Source: Bacteroidota bacterium (GTDB lineage: Bacteria; Bacteroidota; Bacteroidia; Bacteroidales; Prolixibacteraceae). Taken from it: a stretch of DNA of 37,347 nt. The stretch covers positions 104,279 through 141,625 of the forward strand of contig JAUXUF010000179.1 of the NCBI GenBank assembly GCA_030684645.1. Direction: 5' to 3'. Below the pieces are notes generated by a model that saw only the letters and a program-made list of their open reading frames with translations, had not been told where the DNA came from and ran no database searches. Position 1 is the first letter of the stretch; every line of letters begins with the position of its first letter. Positions 1 through 8,385 of the stretch are shown here, piece by piece. The translations under genes and the position numbers were made by a program.

Positions 1-428
1 AGTGAAGTCGTATTTGGGAAGGCGGTGCAATAAAATGGCCCGAGTTTCTTTTTGCTGTCACCCGATTTTGCTATAACAACATTTACATTGGTATCCAGCT
101 TTATTTCTGCACTGGCATCCAGATATTCAGAAACAAGAACACCGGCACCACTGCCCTGCATACCAATAGTCGTATTTATTCCAAGACGAGGAATCAAATG
201 AGTATAACCGGCAAAACCAGGATTGGGTTGAATGGGCGTATTGCTCCAATCGCTATTTCCCAGCGACATGCTCACTTTCTCTTCCGGTGTCATTGCAGCA
301 ACCACATCCGCCACATTATCCTTCCCTAATTGAGGGAGCCCGCCCAATTGAGATTTTTTGCTGTAACAAGCTTGCAGAAACAGTTGTGCAATCGTTAAAA
401 ATAGCAGTACCTGGAGTTTATTTTTCAT
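1..428 (-). CDS. GH3-like glycoside hydrolase lipoprotein, N-terminal part (cut by window edge)
   Basis: The reading frame opens at the ATG complementary to 426-428 and is still open at base 1, giving about 142 residues. It starts with a lipoprotein signal peptide whose lipobox LQAC places the lipidated cysteine at residue 21. Next comes MTPEEKVSMSLGN, then GYTHLIPRLGI and FYCTAFP; in this order these match the N-terminal barrel of family 3 beta-glucosidases. The protein should be exported and anchored at the membrane, where it would cleave beta-linked glycosides. One oddity: where GH3 enzymes have a DGPAG-type loop carrying a subsite -1 aspartate, this one reads QGSGAG. The catalytic nucleophile lies beyond the window. 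It follows the phosphodiesterase gene after about 190 bp of non-coding DNA. Family assignment is fairly sure; activity is uncertain. Confidence 0.62.
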   Translation of the reverse strand, partial: MKNKLQVLLFLTIAQLFLQACYSKKSQLGGLPQLGKDNVADVVAAMTPEEKVSMSLGNSDWSNTPIQPNPGFAGYTHLIPRLGINTTIGMQGSGAGVLVSEYLDASAEIKLDTNVNVVIAKSGDSKKKLGPFYCTAFPNTTS

Positions 429-540
429 GCTCTCTTTGATGTGTAACTACTTTTTTGAAAGTCAATTTTATTTCGTCCGAATGATGGAAAAAGCCTTGCC
501 CTACCTTATTTCGCGGACGATATATTAGATTACCTCTTTT

Positions 541-600
541 CCCGGGGCGCCACTCCTTCGTCATTTGCCCCGGGCTACCAATATTTCGCCCATACTGGGC
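541..600. repeat. Intergenic tandem hairpins (CCCGGGGC and GCCC-type)
   Basis: The gap at 429-616 contains two hairpin-forming palindromes. CCCGGGGC at 541-548 pairs with GCCCCGGG at 567-574, and GCCCATACTGGGC lies at 588-600. They sit 17 bp downstream of the stop codon of the phosphodiesterase gene. They look like members of the interspersed palindromic repeats common between Bacteroidota genes, and may also help end or stabilise the upstream transcript. No gene was found in this gap. Confidence 0.55.
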
Positions 601-616
601 TAAGAAGGATTGCGAA

Positions 617-1456
617 TCAATGTCGTCGTTTCTTCAAAAATGGAACTAACTTTTCAGGATAATTGGTTTGTATTCCGTCCGTTTTCCAATCCAGAATCTG
701 ATTCCATTCCTTCTGAGTCCCTTCCTTATCATCCACGGTTACCCTTGCATGATATTGATGAGCTTTGTTGACAAACTTTTCACTCAGTTCGCCCAAATCC
801 GTTGCCAGTGCCTTTGCCGGAAACTGACTCATCAACGCGTCAATATTAATCTCCGGGCCCGGATCGGGCATCGGAATACACTCCGGGCAACAGGCTGCAA
901 TTTCCTTGATTTCCTTCATACGGGTTGCTTCCAAATACCAGAGAATATCGCGTTCCATTCCGTATTTTTTGATGATTTCAACCAGTGCCGGAACTGAAGC
1001 CGCTTTCAGATCGAGATAGATTCCGATCTTTCCCTTACATAATTGAAGTATTTCTTCAAATGTTGGAACCCGGGTATCTTTCCATTCAGGCCCAATCCGG
1101 GAACCAATGTCCAATGCTTTCATTTCAGCCAGAGTCAGATCGGTGACACTGCCGGTTTTTCCTGAAACATACGAATCGATGGTGGAGTTATGCATACTGA
1201 TAAACTTGCCGTCTTTGGTGGTCCGGACATCAATTTCAACAAAATCACAACCGAGATCAATTGCTTTCTGATAAGCTGCCAGCGAATTTTCAGGAATACC
1301 GTTGTGTGCGCCACGATGCGCAATCACATAAACACCGCCATTATTTGGTTTTCGCAAACCGTCAGTTTGATTGGTCGGTTGCTGTGAATAGGAAAAGTTA
1401 CAGCAAAACGAAAACAAAATTAAAAACGAACTACCAATCAAAAATTTAAACATCAT
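617..1456 (-). CDS. Secreted glycerophosphodiester phosphodiesterase family protein
   Basis: This 279-residue protein has a hydrophobic export signal (residues 3-24, with cysteines at 18-19 that could make it a lipoprotein) followed by one GDPD barrel domain. The family hydrolyses glycerophosphodiesters to glycerol-3-phosphate and an alcohol. Visible active-site residues are H47-R48 in AHRGAHNGIPENS, E56, the metal ligands E74 and D76 in VEIDV, and H89 in SMHN; the C-terminal end DGIQTNYPEKL is also typical. Length and motifs are normal, so it should be active in the periplasm or at the cell surface. It lies downstream of the DegT gene and the oxidoreductase fragment on the same strand, 103 bp from the latter. 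Its substrate cannot be told from sequence. Start chosen because the signal peptide follows at once. Confidence 0.9.
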   Translation of the reverse strand: MMFKFLIGSSFLILFSFCCNFSYSQQPTNQTDGLRKPNNGGVYVIAHRGAHNGIPENSLAAYQKAIDLGCDFVEIDVRTTKDGKFISMHNSTIDSYVSGKTGSVTDLTLAEMKALDIGSRIGPEWKDTRVPTFEEILQLCKGKIGIYLDLKAASVPALVEIIKKYGMERDILWYLEATRMKEIKEIAACCPECIPMPDPGPEINIDALMSQFPAKALATDLGELSEKFVNKAHQYHARVTVDDKEGTQKEWNQILDWKTDGIQTNYPEKLVPFLKKRRH

Positions 1457-1559
1457 AATTATAAATTTTACGGCCTTTTAAGCCCTGATTACTTTTTCAC
1501 TATTCTTAGAAGAAACTATTTAAATAAAACTTAATCACTTAAGAAATCCTGATTGCATA

Positions 1560-1814
1560 TCAGAGATTTACAACTTCGCCGGTTTGGGATGATTGATAGG
1601 CCGCATCAACAATGTCAAGAATCAGCTGACCTTCTGCAAATCCTGAAACAGGTTGTTTCCGAGATTGGACACATTCCATATAATGTTCCATTTGCCGGGT
1701 GTACATGCCTTGTTCGCAATGTTCGGTACGAACCGGTAATTTGGCGTCAAATTTCCCTGGAACTCCACCCACTTTGTATTTCAGGTAGGTTGGAAATACA
1801 TTGGTTTTCTTCAT
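1560..1814 (-). pseudogene. C-terminal remnant of a Gfo/Idh/MocA-family oxidoreductase
   Basis: Only 84 residues are left. The stretch from about residue 33, EQGMYTRQMEHYMECVQS, and the ending FAEGQLILDIVDAAYQSS match the C-terminal end of NAD(P)-dependent Gfo/Idh/MocA sugar or inositol oxidoreductases. Those proteins are normally 330-450 residues long. The N-terminal Rossmann fold and most of the catalytic domain are absent. The fragment begins only 25 bp after the stop codon of the DegT aminotransferase gene, so a deletion probably removed about 300 codons and joined the tail to that gene's 3' flank. Intact Gfo/Idh genes often sit beside DegT aminotransferases, which supports an original two-gene pair. 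The ATG at its start is probably accidental, and no function is expected. Confidence 0.75.
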
Positions 1815-1839
1815 AGGAAATGAGTAAATTAGTTAACAA

Positions 1840-3120
1840 CTAAATCGATTCAGCAAACTCGTAAATTTTTTTAATTGCTGAAGCCACCAAATCCATATCA
1901 GCCTTGGTTCCCATCAAAATTTTATGATGGATGCAGGCAGATCCTTCGAAATGAATACGATTGCAAACTGGTAAATCAAACCGTTCAGGATTAATTGCGG
2001 CCCAGTATTCGTCTGAAAGTTTGTGGCGTGCAGGTTTTGTCAATGGCACATACAAAGAACATTTATTCAGCGGGATATAGCTGGCTGCCACTTCAATTCC
2101 GAGTTCAGCAGTTAAAGCAGCCCTGAATTTTGCAACCGGCAAACCTTTAAATTCGGCCTGATTATATCGGAATGCAAAATTGAAATAAGCCTCTTTAGTT
2201 TCTCTTTTATCTCTTCTCATTGGCATTACGCCAGGAATAGATTCCAAAAGTGAACTGAGGTAAATACCGTTTTCATCCCGGACGCGATTTTGCTCTGGCA
2301 ACCTTTTCAGGCCTTCGACTAAAATAGCTGCCTGAAATTCAGTGATCCGGTAATTTCCGGATTGATAAAAATTTCCGGCATCAAAATAAACTCCTTCGCC
2401 TTTGTCCGCTTTTGAAGCGCTTTCAGGTTCAGGTCGTCTGCCGCAATTGCGCAGTGCATCCAGTTTCTCATACAATTCAAAATTATTGGTAATTACCGAT
2501 CCACCTTCTCCTGCAGTCAAATGTTTCGACAACTGGTAGCTGAAGCTACCAATATCACCAATACTTCCCGCTTTTTTGCCGTTCCATTCACCTCCATGTT
2601 TATGGGCACAGTCTTCGATAACCCAAAGGTTATGCTTTTTTGCAATTCGCATAATTTCATCCATATCAGCAAAACTTCCGTAGAGATGCACCGGAATAAT
2701 TGCTTTTGTCCGGGGCGTAATTGCTTTTTCAACTTTTTTGGTATCAATACACCATGTATCTTCACAAACATCCACTAAAACCGGAGTTGCATTTACATCC
2801 AGAATAGTAGCTGCGGTAGCCTGCCAGGTCAGACCCGGAAGGATCACTTCATCACCAATGCCGATACCGCAGGCTTCCAGCGCCATCTGCAAAGTAACGG
2901 TACCATTGGCTGCACAAAGAGCATATTTTGCCCCGGTATATTCAGCAAAATTTTTGTTGAACTCATTCTCTTTCGGACCGTTGTACGACCATACGCCACT
3001 ATTCAATACTTCAAGCAACGCTTTTTCTTCTTTGTCGTCCCAAACTGGCCATTTCGGCCAGGGATTCACTTTGGTGTCACGAACTGGTGAACCTCCATGG
3101 ATTGCTAATTTTGTCATCAT
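1840..3120 (-). CDS. DegT/DnrJ/EryC1/StrS-family PLP aminotransferase
   Basis: The protein has 426 residues and the fold-type I features of sugar and cyclitol aminotransferases. ANGTVTLQMAL (residues 71-81) binds the cofactor phosphate, D170 in VIEDCAH contacts the pyridine nitrogen, and K199 in SYQLSKHLTAGEGG is the Schiff-base lysine. The family moves an amino group, usually from glutamate or glutamine, onto a keto-sugar or keto-cyclitol. It lies 47 bp after the MFS permease gene on the same strand and was probably once followed by a complete Gfo/Idh dehydrogenase, of which only the tail survives. A dehydrogenase plus aminotransferase pair is the usual way to interconvert hydroxyl and amino groups on sugars or inositols, so a role in amino-sugar metabolism is a reasonable inference. 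The exact substrate is unknown. Confidence 0.88.
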   Translation of the reverse strand: MMTKLAIHGGSPVRDTKVNPWPKWPVWDDKEEKALLEVLNSGVWSYNGPKENEFNKNFAEYTGAKYALCAANGTVTLQMALEACGIGIGDEVILPGLTWQATAATILDVNATPVLVDVCEDTWCIDTKKVEKAITPRTKAIIPVHLYGSFADMDEIMRIAKKHNLWVIEDCAHKHGGEWNGKKAGSIGDIGSFSYQLSKHLTAGEGGSVITNNFELYEKLDALRNCGRRPEPESASKADKGEGVYFDAGNFYQSGNYRITEFQAAILVEGLKRLPEQNRVRDENGIYLSSLLESIPGVMPMRRDKRETKEAYFNFAFRYNQAEFKGLPVAKFRAALTAELGIEVAASYIPLNKCSLYVPLTKPARHKLSDEYWAAINPERFDLPVCNRIHFEGSACIHHKILMGTKADMDLVASAIKKIYEFAESI

Positions 3121-3167
3121 ATTAAATTTATTGATTTTAGAAATCTAATCTATTGATTTATAAATCT

Positions 3168-4442
3168 TTAAATTGCTGGCGCCTTTCTAAAAGAGAAAAT
3201 TTCTTTCAGACTAACCGTTTTGTTTTTAATCAGTGGTTTTGCCCAGAAACTAATACTTAGGATGTAACTCAGGGTAATAAAGACAAACGACATTCCACCC
3301 CTTAATCCAATTGCATCGCCAAGAACCCCAACTATAAGTGGCACTACAGCACCGCCAATGATTCCTGAACATAGAATTCCCGAAAATGCTCCATGATTGT
3401 CTTTCAATGAGTTAAGCGCCAGTGAAAAAACGACCGACCACATCACAGAAGCAAAAAAGCCAACACCGATAAATCCGTAATAGGCTGTCATTCCATTACT
3501 TGTTATTAATGCAGTAGCCAGGCAAATCATTGCTGAAACCGAAAAAATCCTTAATACCAGCTTACTGTCCATTAACTTTAATAACCCGAGTCCAAGGAAA
3601 CAACCAATGGTTAACAATCCCCAAAACCATGAAGTGGCCCCTGCTCCTTCAACTTCGGCATTCATTCCATGGTATTCTTCCAGAAATTTGGAAATCCAGC
3701 TTGCAACACCCTGCTCTGTACCAACGTAGGCAAATATTCCAAAGAAAAACAGAATCGCATATTTGTTCTTGAGCAACTCTTTGATGGTATCGAAACTACC
3801 AACTTTTTCTTCTTCGTTCAGTTCAACTTTCGGGAACCTTGAGAACATGATTACTAACACCATCGCTACTGAAATCAGGCCAAATATCCAGTACACGGAT
3901 ACCCATTTCAGATTTTCAGGAACCAGCGTATTTAAGGTTGATAAAAGAATATTGGAGGTATTGCCGGCTGACAGGTTTGTAACCAGGTATGAATACATCA
4001 GGGGACTCAAATAGGAAGCTCCCCCAAAAAATAACTGCGCAAGTACCGAAGTAAATGCAAAATTTTCTTCACCGCCTGAAACCCTGAGCAACGGATTGAT
4101 AGCTACCTGCAGTATGGCCATTCCCATTCCGATCAGAAACAGAGATACCAGGTAAACGCCGAAGCCCGGGAAGAATGAAAATAAGAAAGCTCCAATTGTT
4201 GCTAACAGGAAGGCTCCTGTAATAACTTTCTTTTCCTTATATCGTTCGGTTAATATTCCCGCAGGAATTGACATTACACCGTAAGCTATGAAGAAGGAGA
4301 AATTAAGGAGGCCAGCCATTCCTTTGCTTACACTGAAACCTTTAATAACTTCAGGAATTAAAGGACCAATTATATTGGTTAGAAACGAGATAACAAAAAA
4401 GATAAAAAAGATAAGAATGACAATGAAATAATTTTTCTTCAT
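3168..4442 (-). CDS. FHS-type (FucP/NagP-like) MFS sugar permease
   Basis: This 424-residue protein has about twelve hydrophobic segments and belongs to the major facilitator superfamily. The pattern ILTERYKEKKVI after TM2 and GMAILQVAINPLL in TM4 resemble the fucose/galactose/glucose and N-acetylglucosamine proton symporters (FHS family) common in Bacteroidota. It should move a monosaccharide across the inner membrane. It starts 11 bp after the ROK kinase gene and is followed 47 bp later by the DegT aminotransferase gene, so it is very likely in one operon with them. Given the upstream GH2 enzyme, glucosamine or a related sugar is the best guess for its substrate; this rests on context, not on recognised binding residues. 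Confidence 0.85.
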   Translation of the reverse strand: MKKNYFIVILIFFIFFVISFLTNIIGPLIPEVIKGFSVSKGMAGLLNFSFFIAYGVMSIPAGILTERYKEKKVITGAFLLATIGAFLFSFFPGFGVYLVSLFLIGMGMAILQVAINPLLRVSGGEENFAFTSVLAQLFFGGASYLSPLMYSYLVTNLSAGNTSNILLSTLNTLVPENLKWVSVYWIFGLISVAMVLVIMFSRFPKVELNEEEKVGSFDTIKELLKNKYAILFFFGIFAYVGTEQGVASWISKFLEEYHGMNAEVEGAGATSWFWGLLTIGCFLGLGLLKLMDSKLVLRIFSVSAMICLATALITSNGMTAYYGFIGVGFFASVMWSVVFSLALNSLKDNHGAFSGILCSGIIGGAVVPLIVGVLGDAIGLRGGMSFVFITLSYILSISFWAKPLIKNKTVSLKEIFSFRKAPAI

Positions 4443-4453
4443 GGTTAAGTCGG

Positions 4454-5377
4454 TTATTTTACATTTTTAAAAATCAATGATGCGGCGCCCAGGCAACCGG
4501 CGCTATTTCCAAGGGTTGCCCCAACAATATCTGTAAATTTCGAACAATCGGGCATGGAGTAACTGAAGGCCGACTTTTTGATCATGTCGATATAAAACTG
4601 GCCTGCCTCTGAAATTCCGCCACCAATAATCACTTTCTGAGGCGCAAACGTATTCATGAAGCCAGCGATGGCATGGCCCAGATAATCGGTATGCTCCTGC
4701 ATACATTCTACCGCTGCGGTTTCACCTTCCAGAAATTTTCCAACGATATAATGTCCATTGATTTCATCCGGGTTCATGCCGGAACGTTTAGCATACTGAC
4801 CGATCAATGCATTGGTTGATGCATACGCTTCGAGACAGCCCCTTCCGCCGCAATTGCAGGCTATTCCTTTATGATCGATGGTTACGTGGCCCATTTCGGT
4901 ACCCCGGTTTTTATAACCCCCATACAGTTGGCCATTCATAATGATTGCACCTCCGATACCTGTTCCGACCGTTAAAAAAATCACATCGGTACAGCCTTTT
5001 GCAGCACCGTAAACGGCTTCTCCAAGTCCCATCACATTGGCATCATTGTCAACCAGAACAGGTAACCCGAATTCAGACGAATAAAGGGCAGAAAGATTTA
5101 TATTTTCCCATCGATTCAGGTTCTCGGCTCCTCCATGAACGATTCCACCGTCAACAATGCCTGGAGAACCCAATCCAATCCCGATGACTTCGATATTTGA
5201 TTCACCAGCCTTTTGAATAACTAACCGGATGGCTTTACTTACTGTGTCGAGGATATCTTCACGTAAGGCTTTTCCTCCAATCGAAAGTTTATCATCAAAC
5301 AGAATTTCACCATTTTCAGAAACAAGGGCAAACTTCACAAATGTTCCGCCCAAATCAATTCCTGCAGCATATCTCAT
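4454..5377 (-). CDS. ROK-family sugar kinase (glucokinase / amino-sugar kinase-like)
   Basis: The protein has 307 residues, the usual size for a ROK kinase without a DNA-binding domain. The ATP phosphate-binding motif DLGGT is at residues 8-12. The likely catalytic base is D112 in VDNDANV. E161 and H164 in EMGHVTID contact sugar and zinc, and C174, C176 and C181 in CNCGGRGC complete the ROK zinc site. A second nucleotide-binding stretch is near the C-terminus (GATLGNSAGCLGAA). It would phosphorylate a hexose or aminohexose in the cytoplasm. The gene lies 23 bp after the GH2 gene and 11 bp before the permease gene. Together these suggest release, import and phosphorylation of one sugar, plausibly glucosamine, though glucose cannot be excluded. 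Confidence 0.9.
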   Translation of the reverse strand: MRYAAGIDLGGTFVKFALVSENGEILFDDKLSIGGKALREDILDTVSKAIRLVIQKAGESNIEVIGIGLGSPGIVDGGIVHGGAENLNRWENINLSALYSSEFGLPVLVDNDANVMGLGEAVYGAAKGCTDVIFLTVGTGIGGAIIMNGQLYGGYKNRGTEMGHVTIDHKGIACNCGGRGCLEAYASTNALIGQYAKRSGMNPDEINGHYIVGKFLEGETAAVECMQEHTDYLGHAIAGFMNTFAPQKVIIGGGISEAGQFYIDMIKKSAFSYSMPDCSKFTDIVGATLGNSAGCLGAASLIFKNVK

Positions 5378-5400
5378 AAATTCAACTCCTCTGCTTTTAA

Positions 5401-8100
5401 TTATTTTAATGTTATCGGTTCAACATTCCATGCATTTATTTTCAGCACCGGCTTGCTTCCGTCTGAATCAGACAAAAAGTAACTGGCATTGTAGGTTCGT
5501 TCTTCACCGGGCAAAAGCGTCACGTAATTATCATCCCAATAAACCGGTAAAATCGGCTTTTCAGTGGCTGGATCAAGCACATCGAGGAAGGTGAAGAAAG
5601 CAAGGACATCCGATGGATTTTTAACTTTCAGGCTGATCTTGCCAAACTTTTCATCCTTACTGAACTGGTATTCACACTGCAATTTCACTTTAGGTAACTG
5701 ATCCAGCGCGGTGAAATCGGCAAACTGACTGGTTGGAGTATAATACGGCCATGACAATTTTTTGTAGGCATCGTAATCAAGCACATCTTTCTTTGTTGAT
5801 AACCAGTAGATGCTGTTGTCTACCTCTTTATTTTCCTGATTGTAGATCCGTAAATCGAGGAAATATACCGGAGTAAGATTTTTAATCTCCGGAAGTTTAG
5901 ATATGAATTTCGAAATATTGGAAGGAATGCTGCCAGTCCACTGATCGGCAAAAATTTCTTTGGAGTGGATGTCGAAGATCCTGACTTTAACGGTAAGTCC
6001 TTTAGCTTCAGCTAAATCTTCGTTGGCAAGGTAAATGTCATCAAATCCGTAGCGGTAAATGGCATGAAGTGGCGTACAGGCCTTTTTAACCCCATAGAAT
6101 GAACCATTGGGTTGCATATAGGTATCGTACAATTGCCAAATCATTTTGGGCCAGGCCGAATTGAGCTGCCACTGTACCAATCCGGTACTTTTGGGTTTGT
6201 GGGCTACGAAAGCCTCGAACTGAGGGCGCATGATTTCGTAGTTGTTTACCTGTGCTTTGTAAGAAAATTCTTCAACGTTCGATGATTTTCCGTATCGGCT
6301 GTTAATCGCATTGATATCGCGATCGAGACTGACAAACTCGTTTCTTCCGGTATGATATTCCCAGTATTTTTTATCAATCGGCCATAAACTGGCTTCAGGA
6401 AGCATTTTCTTTAAGGATGCCAACGGAGGAATCGCAGCACCCGGACAGGTTTCGGTATTAAACCCCCAGGCTCCGCCAAGTTTAGTATCGGTAAACCAGT
6501 AATATGGAGGTGTCCATGCATATGGACCCATCATTTTCATACCGGTTGGGCCACTAATTTCGCTATACAGCGGAACCGCGGCAACAACATTGTTATCTTC
6601 GGTACCGGCGCCACCGGCTGATGTGGAATAAGGTCGCGAAGGATCGTATTTTTTGAAAAGGTCCACATACTTCGTTTCCAGTTTTGGCGCCGGAAGCTTG
6701 TCGCTACCCAGCATCCACACATAAATACTTGGATGGTTTCGCAGCCATAACATCTGATCTTTCCAGGATGCTGACAGCAATGAGATATCCTCATCATTTA
6801 CTGCGCCGCCATATTTTTCATGACATTCCTTATGGAGGTATTCTTTCCACTCCCACTGACAATTCCAACCAATCATGACCAAAATGCCATATTCATCGCA
6901 CAGGTCGTACAAGGTTTCATCTTTGCCCCAAAATCCTTCACAGCGAATGCTGTTCAGATTCATGTGGCGAATGTATCTCATCTGAGCTTCAACCGATTTC
7001 CGGGTGTCCCTCAGGAAAATATCATCAGCCCAACCGCCACCTTTCACCATAATGAATTTACCATTGATTTCGAATGTCCGGTCTTTATGTGCATTTAGAT
7101 AACCGCGTATTTCCCTGATTCCATATTTCTTATCTACCCGATCAATTACTTTATTGTCAGCAATAAACTCAGTTTTCAGGTTATATAGATTAGCCTTCCC
7201 CATTCCATTTGGCCACCACAATTCCACATTTTTTACCGAAAGCTGATGAAATTCTTCCGGAGTGAACCGATAATAAAAAGTATCTTTTGCATTGACGGTA
7301 ACTTTTTTCTCAACCGTACCGACTTCATAATCTACACGAAGAATACCATCAACAGGCTGATCCGAACTATTCACAATTTCAGCCTGAATATAAAGGTCAG
7401 CTGAACTTTTTGTGACTGTATCCACTTTGGAATAAACAAAAGGACTCCTGATTTTGATGCCATCATTGATTTCCAGAAAAACCTCCCTGAAAATACCCAT
7501 GCTCCGGTCTGACGGAAGCGGATTCCAATCGACAAAGCCGAGCGAATATTCACCATTTGCAAATTGGATTATTTTTAGGGCAACTGTATTTTCGCCTTCC
7601 TGTATGTAGGGGTTGATGTTAAAAGAAAACATGCGGTAAGTACCTGCAAATATTTCTTTTCCTATGACCTTTTTACCGTTGACCCATAAGTCAGCACGAT
7701 AATTTATACCATTGAAACGAAGCGAAACATTTTTCTTCAAATCAGCGCCATCAAGCTTAAATGATGTACGGTACCACCAGGGTTGTTGAAATTGAAGGGT
7801 ATCCACATTTCTCATGTTGATGCCAAAAGTTGGATCTTCGATTACCTTGTGCGATGCCAGGCTTCCCAAAACAGTACCGGGAACATCAGCTTCGTACCAG
7901 GATTTTGTATCGAATCCATTTTGAGAGATTGACTGTTCGTCGGCACCATTTAACTTGTCCTGAGGTTGCATTTTCCAGTTGGCAATTAAGCTTTCGCTTC
8001 GTGAAGTAACAGACGGGACATGCTTACTACAACTTATGAGAAAGGATAAACCTACAACCAATAGAAAAGAGTTGATTATCAAAGAAGACAGCTTATTCAT
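5401..8100 (-). CDS. GH2 lipoprotein, probable exo-beta-D-glucosaminidase
   Basis: I place the start at the ATG complementary to 8098-8100, which gives 899 residues and a normal lipoprotein signal (MNKLSS..., lipobox LISC, Cys24). An in-frame ATG 33 bp upstream would add an unlikely hydrophobic extension. The domain order is that of family 2: a jelly-roll sugar-binding domain (SWYEADVPGTV, WWYRTSF), an immunoglobulin-like domain, the barrel, and C-terminal beta domains. Instead of the usual Asn-Glu acid/base pair, the barrel has WMLGSDKLPAP with Asp467, followed by GFNTETCPGAAIPP with Glu550. This Ser-Asp plus Glu arrangement and its spacing are typical of exo-beta-D-glucosaminidases, which remove glucosamine from chitosan ends (known acid/base Asp469 and nucleophile Glu541 in the CsxA enzyme). 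It is the first gene of the kinase and permease operon. Confidence 0.85.
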   Translation of the reverse strand: MNKLSSLIINSFLLVVGLSFLISCSKHVPSVTSRSESLIANWKMQPQDKLNGADEQSISQNGFDTKSWYEADVPGTVLGSLASHKVIEDPTFGINMRNVDTLQFQQPWWYRTSFKLDGADLKKNVSLRFNGINYRADLWVNGKKVIGKEIFAGTYRMFSFNINPYIQEGENTVALKIIQFANGEYSLGFVDWNPLPSDRSMGIFREVFLEINDGIKIRSPFVYSKVDTVTKSSADLYIQAEIVNSSDQPVDGILRVDYEVGTVEKKVTVNAKDTFYYRFTPEEFHQLSVKNVELWWPNGMGKANLYNLKTEFIADNKVIDRVDKKYGIREIRGYLNAHKDRTFEINGKFIMVKGGGWADDIFLRDTRKSVEAQMRYIRHMNLNSIRCEGFWGKDETLYDLCDEYGILVMIGWNCQWEWKEYLHKECHEKYGGAVNDEDISLLSASWKDQMLWLRNHPSIYVWMLGSDKLPAPKLETKYVDLFKKYDPSRPYSTSAGGAGTEDNNVVAAVPLYSEISGPTGMKMMGPYAWTPPYYWFTDTKLGGAWGFNTETCPGAAIPPLASLKKMLPEASLWPIDKKYWEYHTGRNEFVSLDRDINAINSRYGKSSNVEEFSYKAQVNNYEIMRPQFEAFVAHKPKSTGLVQWQLNSAWPKMIWQLYDTYMQPNGSFYGVKKACTPLHAIYRYGFDDIYLANEDLAEAKGLTVKVRIFDIHSKEIFADQWTGSIPSNISKFISKLPEIKNLTPVYFLDLRIYNQENKEVDNSIYWLSTKKDVLDYDAYKKLSWPYYTPTSQFADFTALDQLPKVKLQCEYQFSKDEKFGKISLKVKNPSDVLAFFTFLDVLDPATEKPILPVYWDDNYVTLLPGEERTYNASYFLSDSDGSKPVLKINAWNVEPITLK

Positions 8101-8310
8101 GATCAAAAATAAATTAGTGAGATAAAAGGTCAAGGTACAAAATCACTCCTTACAAAAGAAAAAAATCAGGAATGAAAAAACTTCCATTATTTTATTCATT
8201 TCACATCCAATTTTAACCATTGTTTTTATTTTTTCAGTACAATCTGAAGAAATAGGTTAAAATTCTTTGGTGAAAGAAATCTTTATTGGCTTCCATCATA
8301 TCCTGAAACG

Positions 8311-8356
8311 AAACACGGGGTGACTTGGAGTCACCCCGTGTTTGGCTCAGAGCCAA
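8311..8356. terminator. Strong hairpin pair after kbl (possible terminator)
   Basis: Bases 8311-8325 and 8329-8343 form a perfect 15-bp inverted repeat around the 3-base loop 8326-8328. A second perfect 7-bp hairpin, TTGGCTC/GAGCCAA, follows at 8342-8356. They lie between the stop of kbl and the start of the GH2 gene, both on the minus strand, in a gap (8101-8385) that otherwise holds no gene. The T-run after the stem on the minus strand is short (TTT), so it may be a weak intrinsic terminator or a repeat acting on the mRNA end. Confidence 0.5.
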
Positions 8357-8385
8357 TAAGGTTAATTTCGAAATCAGGATTTACA

